Notes under the pieces: generated by a model | Told to the model about the DNA's origin: nothing | The model's database searches: none | What the model saw: only the letters and a program-made list of their open reading frames with translations | Translations under genes and position numbers: made by a program | NCBI RefSeq assembly: GCF_024346755.1 | Contig: NZ_AP024861.1 | Span: 3,658,001 to 3,722,000, forward strand | DNA from: Vibrio aerogenes | GTDB lineage: Bacteria > Pseudomonadota > Gammaproteobacteria > Enterobacterales > Vibrionaceae | DNA: 64,000 bases | Direction of reading: 5' to 3' | Shown here: positions 35,126 to 44,418 of the stretch, piece by piece | How the letters are laid out: each line of letters opens with the position of its first letter | Numbering within the stretch: the stretch's first letter is position 1

Positions 35126-36175
35126 ATGGCATTATTTCAATCTTCCCCTCGTTCTATCTGCATTTTACGCCTTTCGGCTATTGGTGATGTGTGTAATGCC
35201 GTCGCAGCAGTTCAGGCGATTCAACGTTACTGGCCTGAAACCCGCATTACCTGGATCACAGGGAAGCTGGAGGCTCAACTCATTAGCGATCTTCCCGGAA
35301 TTGAGGTGATTATCTTTGACAAAAAACAGGGCTGGCACGCATACAAACAGGTATGGCAACAGTTAAAAGAACATCGCTTCGATGCCCTGCTCCATATGCA
35401 GTATGCCATCCGGGCAAGTATACTCACACTGGGGATTAAAGCCCGATATAAGCTGGGCTTTGATGCAACCCGCAGTCAGGATTTCCAAACACTGTTTACT
35501 AACGTCAAAGTACCATCACCGGCTCAGCCTCACGTATTGGATGGGTTTCTCGCTTTCGCTCAACATCTGGGTGTCAAAGATATCTCACCGACTTGGAATA
35601 TCAGCTATTCAGCGGAAGATAAACAGTGGGCAGAGAAGCATCTGGATTTACATCACAAGAACCTGGTCATTGTTGCCGGTGCGAGCAAGAAGTATAAAAA
35701 CTGGATACCAGAAGGCTATGCCCGGGTATTGGAACATGCCACTCAATCGGGCTGGAATATCATTTTAGCGGGTTCTCCTTCTGCAACAGAAACTCAGTTA
35801 GCGGACGATATTCTCAGAGAAACGACGGCATCTGTGACAAATCTGGTTGGAGAGAGTTCGATCAAGCAAATGCTGGCATTGATTGATCTGGCTGATCTGT
35901 TAATTGCACCGGATACAGGGCCAACACATATGGCCAATGCAATGAAGACACCGGTCATCGGCCTTTATGCACATCATAACCCAGCCAGAACCGGCCCCTA
36001 TCATTATCGTGACTCTGTTATTTCAGTCTATGAAGAAGCTTTAAAAGCCGAGCAAAAAAAAGAAATATCTCAATTAAGCTGGCGCACAAGAGTCAAAGAT
36101 GAACAGGCGATGAAACGCATTAAAGCGGATGATGTGATTATAATGTTCGAACGTATATCTCAGCAGTTATCCTGA
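35126..36175 (+). CDS. GT9 heptosyltransferase-family protein
   Basis: Family 9 transferase of 349 residues, the group that adds heptose to the LPS inner core. It has the ICILRLSAIGDVCNAV opening shared with heptosyltransferase I, the HMQYAIRASIL region and the donor-binding APDTGPTHMANAMKTPVIGLYAHHNPARTG-like block. This resembles WaaC-type enzymes most, but V. cholerae core loci carry several GT9 genes, so the symbol is left open. The ATG at 35126 is preferred over TTG 35111. A terminator overlaps the stop. Confidence 0.85.
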   Translation: MALFQSSPRSICILRLSAIGDVCNAVAAVQAIQRYWPETRITWITGKLEAQLISDLPGIEVIIFDKKQGWHAYKQVWQQLKEHRFDALLHMQYAIRASILTLGIKARYKLGFDATRSQDFQTLFTNVKVPSPAQPHVLDGFLAFAQHLGVKDISPTWNISYSAEDKQWAEKHLDLHHKNLVIVAGASKKYKNWIPEGYARVLEHATQSGWNIILAGSPSATETQLADDILRETTASVTNLVGESSIKQMLALIDLADLLIAPDTGPTHMANAMKTPVIGLYAHHNPARTGPYHYRDSVISVYEEALKAEQKKEISQLSWRTRVKDEQAMKRIKADDVIIMFERISQQLS

Positions 36176-36212
36176 GGCCACAGAATCTCAGACAGTGCGC
36201 TGTGGCCTTTAT
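36175..36212 (+). terminator. Terminator after the hldD-ugd-GT9 unit
   Basis: AGGCCACAG and CTGTGGCCT pair over 9 bp with a 16-base loop, followed by TTATT. It starts at the stop codon of the GT9 gene and faces a convergent gene. Confidence 0.75.
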
Positions 36213-36231
36213 TGTTCACAGAAAATGAAGT

Positions 36232-37020
36232 TTATTTTTTTAACAATTCACCCGGCTTTTTATGATTCCATTTTCCTTTTGGCTTATCCATATACTGAAA
36301 ATACTCATTGGTAAAGGTGCCCTGGATACAAACATGATCCCGCGATTTATACAAAACCTCTTGATCTTTCAGTACTTCATTGACAACTAAAGGGCCGGTC
36401 ACAGCAAAGGCGCTTTGATTTTCCATTGAATCAAAGTGATTTATATTATCCACCACTTTTTCAATAATAGATTTATAAACCGGATTATCCGGAGCAGTTG
36501 CGAGGAAAAAGTTCGTAAATTCAGTATTGTTCTTATATTTAATAAATAATGAGTCATTGCTTCCCTGAAGCGTTTTGTTTAGTGGCCAAACTAAAGTTGC
36601 GTCGATATCCATGTAGATACCACCATGAAGATAGAGCGTCGTTACGCGCCATAAATCAGCTTGTGCTGCCCCATCATTCAGTTTCATGTAAGCTTGAAAC
36701 ACTTCAGGAGCTGCATTGTCACGCATGAACGCTTCACGCTCTTCAGTACTGACATAGCGGTAATCATAATCAAGAGACATGAGCCGGTTAAACAGATAAT
36801 TAATATAAACCGGTAAAGTGCAACGATTTGAGTAGTTTGTTTGCCAGATCAATTTTGTAATTTGTTGTTCTTTGTTCTTTTTGATCTTTGCTTTTGAATA
36901 CTCAGGAATAGTGAAACGAGCCTTCGGAAAAACAAAGTGAAAGAAATAAGACAACAATTTAATCAAATTACCAACCAGACGAATCCCACGGTTTAATACT
37001 ATTTTAAAAAAGTCACTCAT
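36232..37020 (-). CDS. GT32-type glycosyltransferase (DXD sugar-binding family)
   Basis: A 262-residue transferase whose central block, AQADLWRVTTLYLHGGIYMDIDATL (in part), is the DXD sugar-binding region of family 32 (OCH1-like) enzymes, with the Asp-Ile-Asp metal site. An ITKLIWQTN strand precedes it. The N-terminal 35 residues are hydrophobic and may peripherally anchor it to the membrane. The start overlaps the stop of the ligase gene as ATGA. Donor and acceptor are unknown; an outer-core role is inferred from the neighbours. Confidence 0.8.
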   Translation of the reverse strand: MSDFFKIVLNRGIRLVGNLIKLLSYFFHFVFPKARFTIPEYSKAKIKKNKEQQITKLIWQTNYSNRCTLPVYINYLFNRLMSLDYDYRYVSTEEREAFMRDNAAPEVFQAYMKLNDGAAQADLWRVTTLYLHGGIYMDIDATLVWPLNKTLQGSNDSLFIKYKNNTEFTNFFLATAPDNPVYKSIIEKVVDNINHFDSMENQSAFAVTGPLVVNEVLKDQEVLYKSRDHVCIQGTFTNEYFQYMDKPKGKWNHKKPGELLKK

Positions 37021-38294
37021 AAATCACCCTTCACTATATCTCCGTCTTTTTCATTGACCGATTCCGTATTTTTCTGCTCAGTACCTGTATTATTTCTCAT
37101 GGAAAATAAAAGACACCAGAGTGTAAACATAATGATAGTATCAAAACTAAATTCATTACCATACAGCATGCCAATTGACATATAGCCAACTAATAAAACG
37201 AGTGCCGATTGAGAAAAAATATGACCTTGTACAGCTGATTGATAAGTTTTAAAAAATAAAAACAACATCATCGAATAAAACATAACAAAATATAGCATGC
37301 CTTGTTTACTCAATGTATTCAGCAAAGCATTATGCTGGTCTCTGACCGAAAACTGTCTGTTCGTTATCTCCATCAGGTGTTCATATTTCCCTTCTTGAGT
37401 CAGGTAATGAACAAACTCCTGATTGAAACCTTTCTCTCCCATGCCAAAAAGAATTGACTTTGGATGATTAACCAGCTGATGATAAATAAAGATGCTACCT
37501 TCTTTATACATGTGCAATCGCCCAATATTAGAATAGTTGGACTCAGTATTAAAAATTGACTCAACCCGATGATCAATAGCCTTAAAAACAGGATTTGGTA
37601 CGAAATATATCAAACCAGAGCAGATAACAGCAAACAAAATAAAGTGTTTGATTTTGTCTCTTTTCAATAGAAAAAAATAGGCAACCACTGCAATAGTTAC
37701 AGCAAAGTAAACAACCCGGCCACCACTAAATATCACGGAGGGTATACATACCAGTATTAATGCCAATGCGAGTAGTTTCAGCTTATTATCTTTATGAAAT
37801 AAAACGGGTATCGCGATACATAAACTAAAAGTCAGTATTTCACGCCACCTGAGAATATCCCAAAAACTGTCAACAAGCGCTTCACTCATTGTAAAATGAG
37901 AATGAATGAAAAGATAATAACAATAAAAATTTGCTATAACTAAACCAACAATAAAGCCAGAAAAAAGTATTTTTTGATTCAGTTTATTTTTCAGATAAAA
38001 AAGCAACACCGGAATTAAAAAAAGGAAAATAGCCTTTTTTGTATAAAATCCTATATCTGAGTAAACACTCAAGTTAATGAGTTTAGACAGAAAACCAACA
38101 ACAAAGGTAGCGAATGAGATCAGTGCTATTTTCTTTAACATCTCATCCTGCATAAAGTTTTTAGGCTTGATAAAAATAAATGTAATAAATAGTAATACAG
38201 GGAATAAGTACATACCGCCTTTGAAAACACACAAAGACACGCCAAACAATCCCAATATTATCTGGTTTAATCGATCAATTCTTGTTATAGACAT
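37017..38294 (-). CDS. waaL: WaaL-like O-antigen ligase
   Basis: Polytopic inner-membrane protein of 425 residues with about eleven hydrophobic segments and a large periplasmic loop (about 230-320) of the Wzy_C family. The loop contains VRDQHNALLNTL, with the His-Asn pair seen in ligases. It would transfer the undecaprenyl-linked O chain to the lipid A core. The ATG at 38294 has GGAAAAGTG directly upstream. Base composition is AT-rich relative to neighbours, as often for ligases. Polymerase and ligase are hard to separate by sequence; the core-locus setting and the ABC export system favour ligase. Confidence 0.8.
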   Translation of the reverse strand: MSITRIDRLNQIILGLFGVSLCVFKGGMYLFPVLLFITFIFIKPKNFMQDEMLKKIALISFATFVVGFLSKLINLSVYSDIGFYTKKAIFLFLIPVLLFYLKNKLNQKILFSGFIVGLVIANFYCYYLFIHSHFTMSEALVDSFWDILRWREILTFSLCIAIPVLFHKDNKLKLLALALILVCIPSVIFSGGRVVYFAVTIAVVAYFFLLKRDKIKHFILFAVICSGLIYFVPNPVFKAIDHRVESIFNTESNYSNIGRLHMYKEGSIFIYHQLVNHPKSILFGMGEKGFNQEFVHYLTQEGKYEHLMEITNRQFSVRDQHNALLNTLSKQGMLYFVMFYSMMLFLFFKTYQSAVQGHIFSQSALVLLVGYMSIGMLYGNEFSFDTIIMFTLWCLLFSMRNNTGTEQKNTESVNEKDGDIVKGDL

Positions 38295-38315
38295 CACTTT
38301 TCCATAGCTGCTTAA

Positions 38316-39368
38316 CTATAAGGTCTCATTACCTGAAGTTGATATATTCAGCGTCTCATAAGCCTGAATGACTTGCTGTACACTTAATTGATTCAAACAG
38401 TTCAAGTGCTCCAATGGGCATTCTCTTTTAAAACAGGGCCGACACGAAATATCCGTATGAACAACACAGCACCGATCAGTCAAGGGTGGCGTATAGCGGG
38501 TCGATGTAGAACCATAAATCGCAACAATCCGGACCCCAACCGCAGCCGATATATGCATCAGCCCAGAATCATTACAGAAAACAGTATGGCACATAGCAAG
38601 TAAATCAACCACTTCGGACAACGATGTCTGTCCGGCAAGATCAAAGCAATGCTTTCTGGCTTCTTCAGGTAAAGACCGGTAAATAGCCTGAGAGACATTT
38701 TGATCTTTCGCCGATCCAAAAATACAAACCTGATGTCCCTGCTCAATCAGATACAATGCAAGTTCAGCATAATACTTTTCAGGCCAGCGCTTAGCGGGGC
38801 CAAACTCAGCACCCGGGCACATACCGACCACCTGACCATGTTTTGACAAGCCTAAGCGGGAGCAGACTTCAGCCTGCTGCTCTGAGTCCACAACCAACTT
38901 CGGTTTTGGGCAACTTGCCAGTGCGACTTCTTCCAGCATTGTTTCTTTACTGCTGGCTAACGCAACATATCGCTCAACCATATACTGAAACACCTGCTTA
39001 CGGGGTCTGAGGTCATTCAGTAATCCATAACGGGATTCACCTTTCCACCCCGTCCTGTGTTTAATCCCGGCAAAAAGCGGAATCAAAGCTGATTTCGCTG
39101 AATTCGGTAAAACAAAAGCATGAGTAAAGTTTTCCTGAATGAGTTGGCGACCTATTTTCCAGCGCCCCTTTAGATCAAACTTCCCATGTCCAATCGGCAT
39201 CTCAAGAATCTGATCAACCTCAGGCATTCGTTGTAAAACCGGGTTACACCACTTGGGGGCTAATACAGCAATTGTTGATTCAGGATGACGCTTTTTCAGT
39301 TCAATATACAAACTTTGCGACATCACCATATCACCAATCCATGAAGGACCTATGACAAGAATTTTCAT
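38316..39368 (-). CDS. waaF: WaaF, ADP-heptose:LPS heptosyltransferase II
   Basis: Adds the second inner-core heptose. The 350 residues match E. coli WaaF closely from the first residues: MKILVIGPSWIGDMVMSQSL, LPNSAKSALIPLFAGI, HRTGWKGESRYGLLND, PGAEFGPAKRWP and the donor block CNDSGLMHISAA. The C-terminus has the CRPCFKRECPL cysteine stretch of the family. It precedes waaL by 21 bases in the same direction. Confidence 0.96.
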   Translation of the reverse strand: MKILVIGPSWIGDMVMSQSLYIELKKRHPESTIAVLAPKWCNPVLQRMPEVDQILEMPIGHGKFDLKGRWKIGRQLIQENFTHAFVLPNSAKSALIPLFAGIKHRTGWKGESRYGLLNDLRPRKQVFQYMVERYVALASSKETMLEEVALASCPKPKLVVDSEQQAEVCSRLGLSKHGQVVGMCPGAEFGPAKRWPEKYYAELALYLIEQGHQVCIFGSAKDQNVSQAIYRSLPEEARKHCFDLAGQTSLSEVVDLLAMCHTVFCNDSGLMHISAAVGVRIVAIYGSTSTRYTPPLTDRCCVVHTDISCRPCFKRECPLEHLNCLNQLSVQQVIQAYETLNISTSGNETL

Positions 39369-39458
39369 ATACTTTTATTCAGACAATACGCACATTGATT
39401 GCAGATAGTACCATTCGTATGACGCTTGAAAACCATGTTTTAAAATAAATTGTTACAA

Positions 39459-40610
39459 TCATTCAAGTCCGGCAGCCAAAACCACACTGCGACTGACCAA
39501 ATCAGAATAAAAGTCTATCAACCCCTGAATATGTTTTTCCATTGAGAATTCGTGCACAGCTCTTCGCCGGGCATGACCGGCCAAACAATCAGCTAAGTTC
39601 TTCTCCGTCATTAAAGTCATCACTTGATTGGCAATATCTTGCTCATCCCTGGGATTACATAGTAAAGCAGTCTCTGCGAAAATTTCCGGGAAAGCACCTG
39701 TATTAGCACCGACGATAGGCTTTTGGGCGGCCATTGCTTCAATCGCAGTTAAGCCAAAAGCTTCATTGGCATAAGGTAAACAAACAACGTCAATCACAGA
39801 TAAGGCCTGTTGAACATCAGACATGAATCCGGTGAAGATAACCTTATCTTCTAAACGCAGTTCCGTAATAACTTGTTTCAGGCGCTGAAGATAACGCTGA
39901 TCACATCCCTCATAGGCATGAACTCCCCCCACAATCACTAACAAGGTCCGGGGATACTGTTGTTCGATCAAGCGAAAAGCCCGGACCAGCTCGATATGCC
40001 CTTTTCCCTCACAAATCCGGCCAACTGTACCAAGAATCGTGAGAGAATCAGGAATCCCCATATCCCGTTTAATTTCAGCGATGTTTTCTTGCATACCAGA
40101 TAACACATCCGGAATATCAGTTCCCAGCCAAAGCCTGGACACCTTTTCTTCAGGTACAGGTAATGCGTGGATGTTTCGCCGGTACGTTGAATCACTCACG
40201 GACAGGACTAAATCGACCCCACGATAAACCCAGCGATGATACACATCTTTTTTCTCTCGCCGGCTTCCCATGTGTTCGGTAAAAACAACCCGTACAGGGC
40301 AAAATAAACGAATCAGCCGCCCGAACACCAAATCACCGGATTTATGACAGTGAATTACGGTTATTTTACGGGCTTTAATCCAACGGACTAAACTGAAAAA
40401 ATCCCGGGAGAGCAAAGTACTTTTACTCTTGGCTGAAAAAACCGGGATTCCGGACTGCTTCATCTTATGATGAACTTGTGTCTTTTGCAGACAAAGCCCG
40501 AAAATCTGATAACCAGCCTGAGACAACCTGCTTCCAACCCGGATAGGGTACATTTCCAGTCCCCCCCATCCTTCTGAAAGGCAAATATGTAAAATAACAG
40601 GCGTGGCCAT
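39459..40610 (-). CDS. GT4 glycosyltransferase
   Basis: Retaining family 4 enzyme of 383 residues, GT-B fold. N-terminal ICLSEGWGGLEMYPIRVG is the acceptor-domain glycine loop; the C-terminal half has GTVGRICEGKG, VFTGFMSD and the EAFGLTAIE (E-X7-E) donor motif, followed by QKPIVGANTGAFPE. It heads the waaF-waaL-GT32 minus-strand unit and is divergent from waaA, with 236 bases between the starts. The sugar is unknown. Confidence 0.88.
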   Translation of the reverse strand: MATPVILHICLSEGWGGLEMYPIRVGSRLSQAGYQIFGLCLQKTQVHHKMKQSGIPVFSAKSKSTLLSRDFFSLVRWIKARKITVIHCHKSGDLVFGRLIRLFCPVRVVFTEHMGSRREKKDVYHRWVYRGVDLVLSVSDSTYRRNIHALPVPEEKVSRLWLGTDIPDVLSGMQENIAEIKRDMGIPDSLTILGTVGRICEGKGHIELVRAFRLIEQQYPRTLLVIVGGVHAYEGCDQRYLQRLKQVITELRLEDKVIFTGFMSDVQQALSVIDVVCLPYANEAFGLTAIEAMAAQKPIVGANTGAFPEIFAETALLCNPRDEQDIANQVMTLMTEKNLADCLAGHARRRAVHEFSMEKHIQGLIDFYSDLVSRSVVLAAGLE

Positions 40611-40846
40611 AAAAACTCCGATTCATGTGATATGCTGCACAAAGTGTACTATGAAAACAATCCGGGTATCAAAACCGAAAAGATCAGTGAAGGGTGCTCC
40701 CCTCTGTACTAAAATATCTGATTGAGTAATAATAAGTTTTACTAATAAGACAGATGTTAAGAATGTTTAAAAGATATACAACAATGAGAAAAAAACAATC
40801 AACACGCCATTCACTGAATATTCAACTCTCTGATTAAGGCCCGATC

Positions 40847-42112
40847 ATGTTTGTCCGCATCGTTTATACATTCGTTCTCTTTCTCCTGTCCCCTTATTTG
40901 CTTTACCGCCTGTACAGAAAAAAAACAAATCACCCCAAATTTGGCAGTCGCTGGAAAGAACATTTTGGCTTGACTCCTCCCCTGAAAACAAAAGTATCGC
41001 CATTATGGATTCATGCCGTATCCGTCGGTGAAAGTATCCTTGCGGTATCGTTAGTCAAAAAAATTAAGCAAGAGTTCCCCGAACTCCCCATTGTTATCAC
41101 AACGACAACCAGCACCGGCGCTGCAGAAATTGCCAAATTAGGTGACCTCGCTGAACACCGCTATATGCCAATTGACTTTGGATTTGCTGTCAGAGGTTTT
41201 TTAGCTTCTGTTCACCCTAAAGAAATGATGATCATCGAAACAGAATTATGGCCAAATACAATTCACTATGTCAGCCAGGCTGGCATTCCAATTACAATCG
41301 TAAATGCAAGGTTATCAGAGAAATCATATAAGAATTATCAAAAGATATATCCAATATTTTGTCAGATGATTCCGGCTTTAACCCGTATACTCTGCCAAAC
41401 GGCAGCTGACAGAAAACACTTTCTTAAGTTAGGTATTAAGCCAGAAAAAACAGAGATAACTGGCTCTGTGAAATTCGATCTGACAATTCCGGACACCACA
41501 GTTTCAGCAGGTAAAAAGTTAAGAGAGAGATTAGGTGAGAGTCGCCCTGTCTGGATTGCAGCCAGTACCCATCAGGGAGAAGAAGAGCAAATTTTACAGG
41601 CCCACCAGCTTTTGCTCGAGAAAAAACCAGATAGCCTTCTTATCTTAGTCCCCCGCCACCCGGAACGTTTTAATCTTGTATATGAATTATGCAAATCCCG
41701 GAAATTAAAAACGATTCGAAGAACATCTCAAGATAATGTGACAGCCGAACATCAAGTATACTTAGGCGATACAATGGGAGAAATGCTGCTTCTGCTTGGG
41801 GCAACAGATATCTGCTTCATGGGGGGAAGCCTGATAGGTGATAAAGTGGGTGGACATAACATATTAGAGCCGGCAGCCCTGGGAGTTCCAACATTGACAG
41901 GTCCCAGTTTTTTTAATTTCAAAGAGATCATGGATCAATTTATTAAGAATGAGGCCATCATCATCTGCTCCGAACCGCAAGATATAGCTAAACAAATAAT
42001 CATGCTATTCGATAACCATCTGCTATATAAAGCACACTCTGAATCAGCACTCCATATACTACAAAAAAACCAGGGTGCACTTAAAAAGACAATTCAATGG
42101 ATAACAGGTTAA
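40847..42112 (+). CDS. waaA: WaaA, Kdo transferase
   Basis: Membrane-associated enzyme that attaches Kdo to lipid A precursor. The 421 residues begin with a membrane anchor (MFVRIVYTFVLFLLSPYLLYR), then WIHAVSVGE with the catalytic Glu, TTTTSTG, PIDFGFAVRGFL, ETELWPN, and the donor site GGSLIGDKVGGHNILEPA. The start has AAGG seven bases upstream. A Kdo kinase gene (kdkA) is encoded 12 kb away; in Haemophilus and Vibrio that pairing goes with a monofunctional WaaA and a single phosphorylated Kdo. Confidence 0.95.
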   Translation: MFVRIVYTFVLFLLSPYLLYRLYRKKTNHPKFGSRWKEHFGLTPPLKTKVSPLWIHAVSVGESILAVSLVKKIKQEFPELPIVITTTTSTGAAEIAKLGDLAEHRYMPIDFGFAVRGFLASVHPKEMMIIETELWPNTIHYVSQAGIPITIVNARLSEKSYKNYQKIYPIFCQMIPALTRILCQTAADRKHFLKLGIKPEKTEITGSVKFDLTIPDTTVSAGKKLRERLGESRPVWIAASTHQGEEEQILQAHQLLLEKKPDSLLILVPRHPERFNLVYELCKSRKLKTIRRTSQDNVTAEHQVYLGDTMGEMLLLLGATDICFMGGSLIGDKVGGHNILEPAALGVPTLTGPSFFNFKEIMDQFIKNEAIIICSEPQDIAKQIIMLFDNHLLYKAHSESALHILQKNQGALKKTIQWITG

Positions 42113-42120
42113 ATTATTCT

Positions 42121-43128
42121 ATGAACATATTTCTCGTCACATCTCCTTTTCAATACATATGTGCAAATGAGGCACGGGAAGCTTATCGTACAAAAAATAA
42201 TTTACTGATTTTGTTTGAGCAAAACAATTTAATTGGTCAAAAGCAAATGTCATCCCTGCTGAATGAACAGGATTGGGATCGGGTGCTGCGTTATCCCAGA
42301 AATAAAAGAACTACAATTACTCCGAGAGTCATTCGTGACATAAAAAAATATAGCAAGGGAAACCTTAACAATCTTTTTTACAGTGAGTATTGCTCATGGC
42401 GCTCAAAGCTGATCATTCGTAATCTTGCGTTTAAGAAACATATTTTTTTCGATGATGGCACAATGACATTTTTTGATTACTATGATCATATCGAGCCTAA
42501 AAGTGTTTTCTATCGTCCCAGATGGATTCAGGATTTTATTCTAAAATTCAGTGGTATTAAACCGATTGGAAAGTTAGGTTTTTTTGAGAATACTGAAATA
42601 TTCTCTATTTTTCATTTTCCTGATTGTGTAGTGTCTTATAAAGAAAATACCCTCACTTTATTAAAAGAAAGAATCAATTCAAGAAGGCACCAAATGGTGC
42701 CTCACAATATATTCATTGGTCAGGGAAGTATTGATGAAAAAGGTCGGATATCGATCGATGAGTATCTGGAAAGCATCAAATCCGCACTCAGTCATTCTGA
42801 ACAATCATTGATTTATATTCCTCACCGAACAGAGGCAGAACATGTCTCAAAAGAGATAAAAAAGCTGGAAGGTATTATTTACCATCAGCCCCAATTTCCA
42901 ATCGAAATCGAGCTCATTGAGCATGGTTTTATACCTAATGAAATCATCGGGCTATCGTCAACAGCTCTCTACACCTTATCCAAAATATATCCTGACGCAA
43001 AAATCCGGCTCATTGAACACAAATATATGACTTCTTCAAGAGATAACCGGATACAAAGTTATCTGCTTGACTACTTTCATAATCGGTCGCTACCTGAGCT
43101 CAGGAAAAGCCAAATCGTACGCTCATAA
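42121..43128 (+). CDS. Putative GT52/polysialyltransferase-like transferase
   Basis: A 335-residue protein with a GT-B-like layout that I assign only tentatively. It opens MNIFLVTSPFQYICANEA, resembling the start of bacterial sialyl- and polysialyltransferases. Further along come FFDDGTMTFF, FIGQGSIDEKGRI, YIPHRTEAEH and IIGLSSTALYTL, the last resembling the nucleotide-binding Ser-Ser-Thr region of these families. It starts 8 bases after waaA, and a legionaminic acid operon lies just beyond, so addition of a CMP-activated nonulosonate to the core is an attractive role. The gene is AT-rich. Another GT-B activity is possible. Confidence 0.55.
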   Translation: MNIFLVTSPFQYICANEAREAYRTKNNLLILFEQNNLIGQKQMSSLLNEQDWDRVLRYPRNKRTTITPRVIRDIKKYSKGNLNNLFYSEYCSWRSKLIIRNLAFKKHIFFDDGTMTFFDYYDHIEPKSVFYRPRWIQDFILKFSGIKPIGKLGFFENTEIFSIFHFPDCVVSYKENTLTLLKERINSRRHQMVPHNIFIGQGSIDEKGRISIDEYLESIKSALSHSEQSLIYIPHRTEAEHVSKEIKKLEGIIYHQPQFPIEIELIEHGFIPNEIIGLSSTALYTLSKIYPDAKIRLIEHKYMTSSRDNRIQSYLLDYFHNRSLPELRKSQIVRS

Positions 43129-43202
43129 GTCAATATTTTAACCTGACTGTTGATTTTATAATTACCTGTAAAATTGTGTAAAATATCTTAAGAACAGTCT
43201 CA

Positions 43203-44402
43203 CTATTGATTTTTTGAGCATACTTTCTCAAATAGATCCTCCCATTGTGAGCAGACTGCATCTACACTATATTTTTCCATCCCTTTGCGTCCATTTTCTC
43301 CAAGTTTTTTACGAAGTTCAGTATCAGACATCAATTTGCTCATACACAAAGAAAACTGTTTTGCATCATTTTCACAAACTAACCCAGCATTCTCCGACTG
43401 AATCAGATAATTCACAGCCGAAGTACTTTTTATTCCAACACAGGGGAGCCCAACAGACATCGCTTCAGTCAATACTAATCCCCATCCTTCTTCATGTACT
43501 GATGGAAATGCAAATAAATCAGCATCACATAACTCTTTTTCTACTTCAGAAGTTGGGCCATTCAAACTTACCCTATGATCCATATGATTGGAGCTAATAA
43601 TGGAATGCAATCTATCAATATAATCTTTATGACCACCACCAAATAAAACAACATCCCAATCAGGAAATTGATCTTTAATTAAAGCAAATGACTCTAATAA
43701 CATATGCTGTTGTTTTTTCTTATCTAAACGGGAATGCATAATAATTTTTTTTCGGGGATAAGAGCTTTTCTGGGTACTATCTGCAAATTGATTTGGTGAA
43801 TTCACAATATTAGCAATACAAACCACTTCTTTATTAATAAGTTTCTGTAATCTATCCGAAAAATCTGGTGTCAATGCCTGAACGGCATGACAATTTTGAA
43901 TATTTTTGATATCCGATTTTGTTAAGTTGCTGAAATATACATCGACATCACTATGAGTCATATGGATTACAGGAACGTCTTTTTTCAACCATTTTTTCCC
44001 TGCAAAAAAAGAATTAACATCCTGGGCACCATAAGCCAAAATCACATCAGGATCATATTGGTTAATAAACTGAACTACCGGCTTAGCCAACATTTTTGCT
44101 TTTTCCTGATGCAAAGGATCAGGAAAATAAGCACTGTACTTTGTTTTTCTCAGTGGACGGGTAATTTCCCGCCATACTTTCTTAAGCTGATGAAAAGGTC
44201 CACACGTGGGACTGGATAAATTAACAACCCGGGCATTTCCTTCCGCTTTAAAAAATAACTCTCCAGGACCTGTATCATTGTAAATAGAGGTAATGTCATG
44301 CCCTCGTTTAGCAAGCTGGTTCCCCAATTCGATCATTACTTTTTGAGTTCCGCCAGCAAATCCATGCGCATAAGCATGTACCATAACCTGTAAAATTTTC
44401 AT
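43203..44402 (-). CDS. GT4 glycosyltransferase
   Basis: Family 4 transferase of 399 residues. The ATG at 44402 gives MKILQVMVHAYAHGFAGGTQK, with the glycine loop of the acceptor domain. The donor half has IIMHSRLDKKKQQ, VVLFGGGHKD, SLNGPTSEV and EEGWGLVLTEA (E-X7-E). It is the last gene of the legionaminic operon direction, 16 bases after ptmA, and converges on the sialyltransferase-like gene. Its AT-rich composition differs from the leg genes, so it may have a separate history. The sugar is unknown. Confidence 0.87.
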   Translation of the reverse strand: MKILQVMVHAYAHGFAGGTQKVMIELGNQLAKRGHDITSIYNDTGPGELFFKAEGNARVVNLSSPTCGPFHQLKKVWREITRPLRKTKYSAYFPDPLHQEKAKMLAKPVVQFINQYDPDVILAYGAQDVNSFFAGKKWLKKDVPVIHMTHSDVDVYFSNLTKSDIKNIQNCHAVQALTPDFSDRLQKLINKEVVCIANIVNSPNQFADSTQKSSYPRKKIIMHSRLDKKKQQHMLLESFALIKDQFPDWDVVLFGGGHKDYIDRLHSIISSNHMDHRVSLNGPTSEVEKELCDADLFAFPSVHEEGWGLVLTEAMSVGLPCVGIKSTSAVNYLIQSENAGLVCENDAKQFSLCMSKLMSDTELRKKLGENGRKGMEKYSVDAVCSQWEDLFEKVCSKNQ

Positions 44403-44418
44403 TATCGTTTGCACTCCA

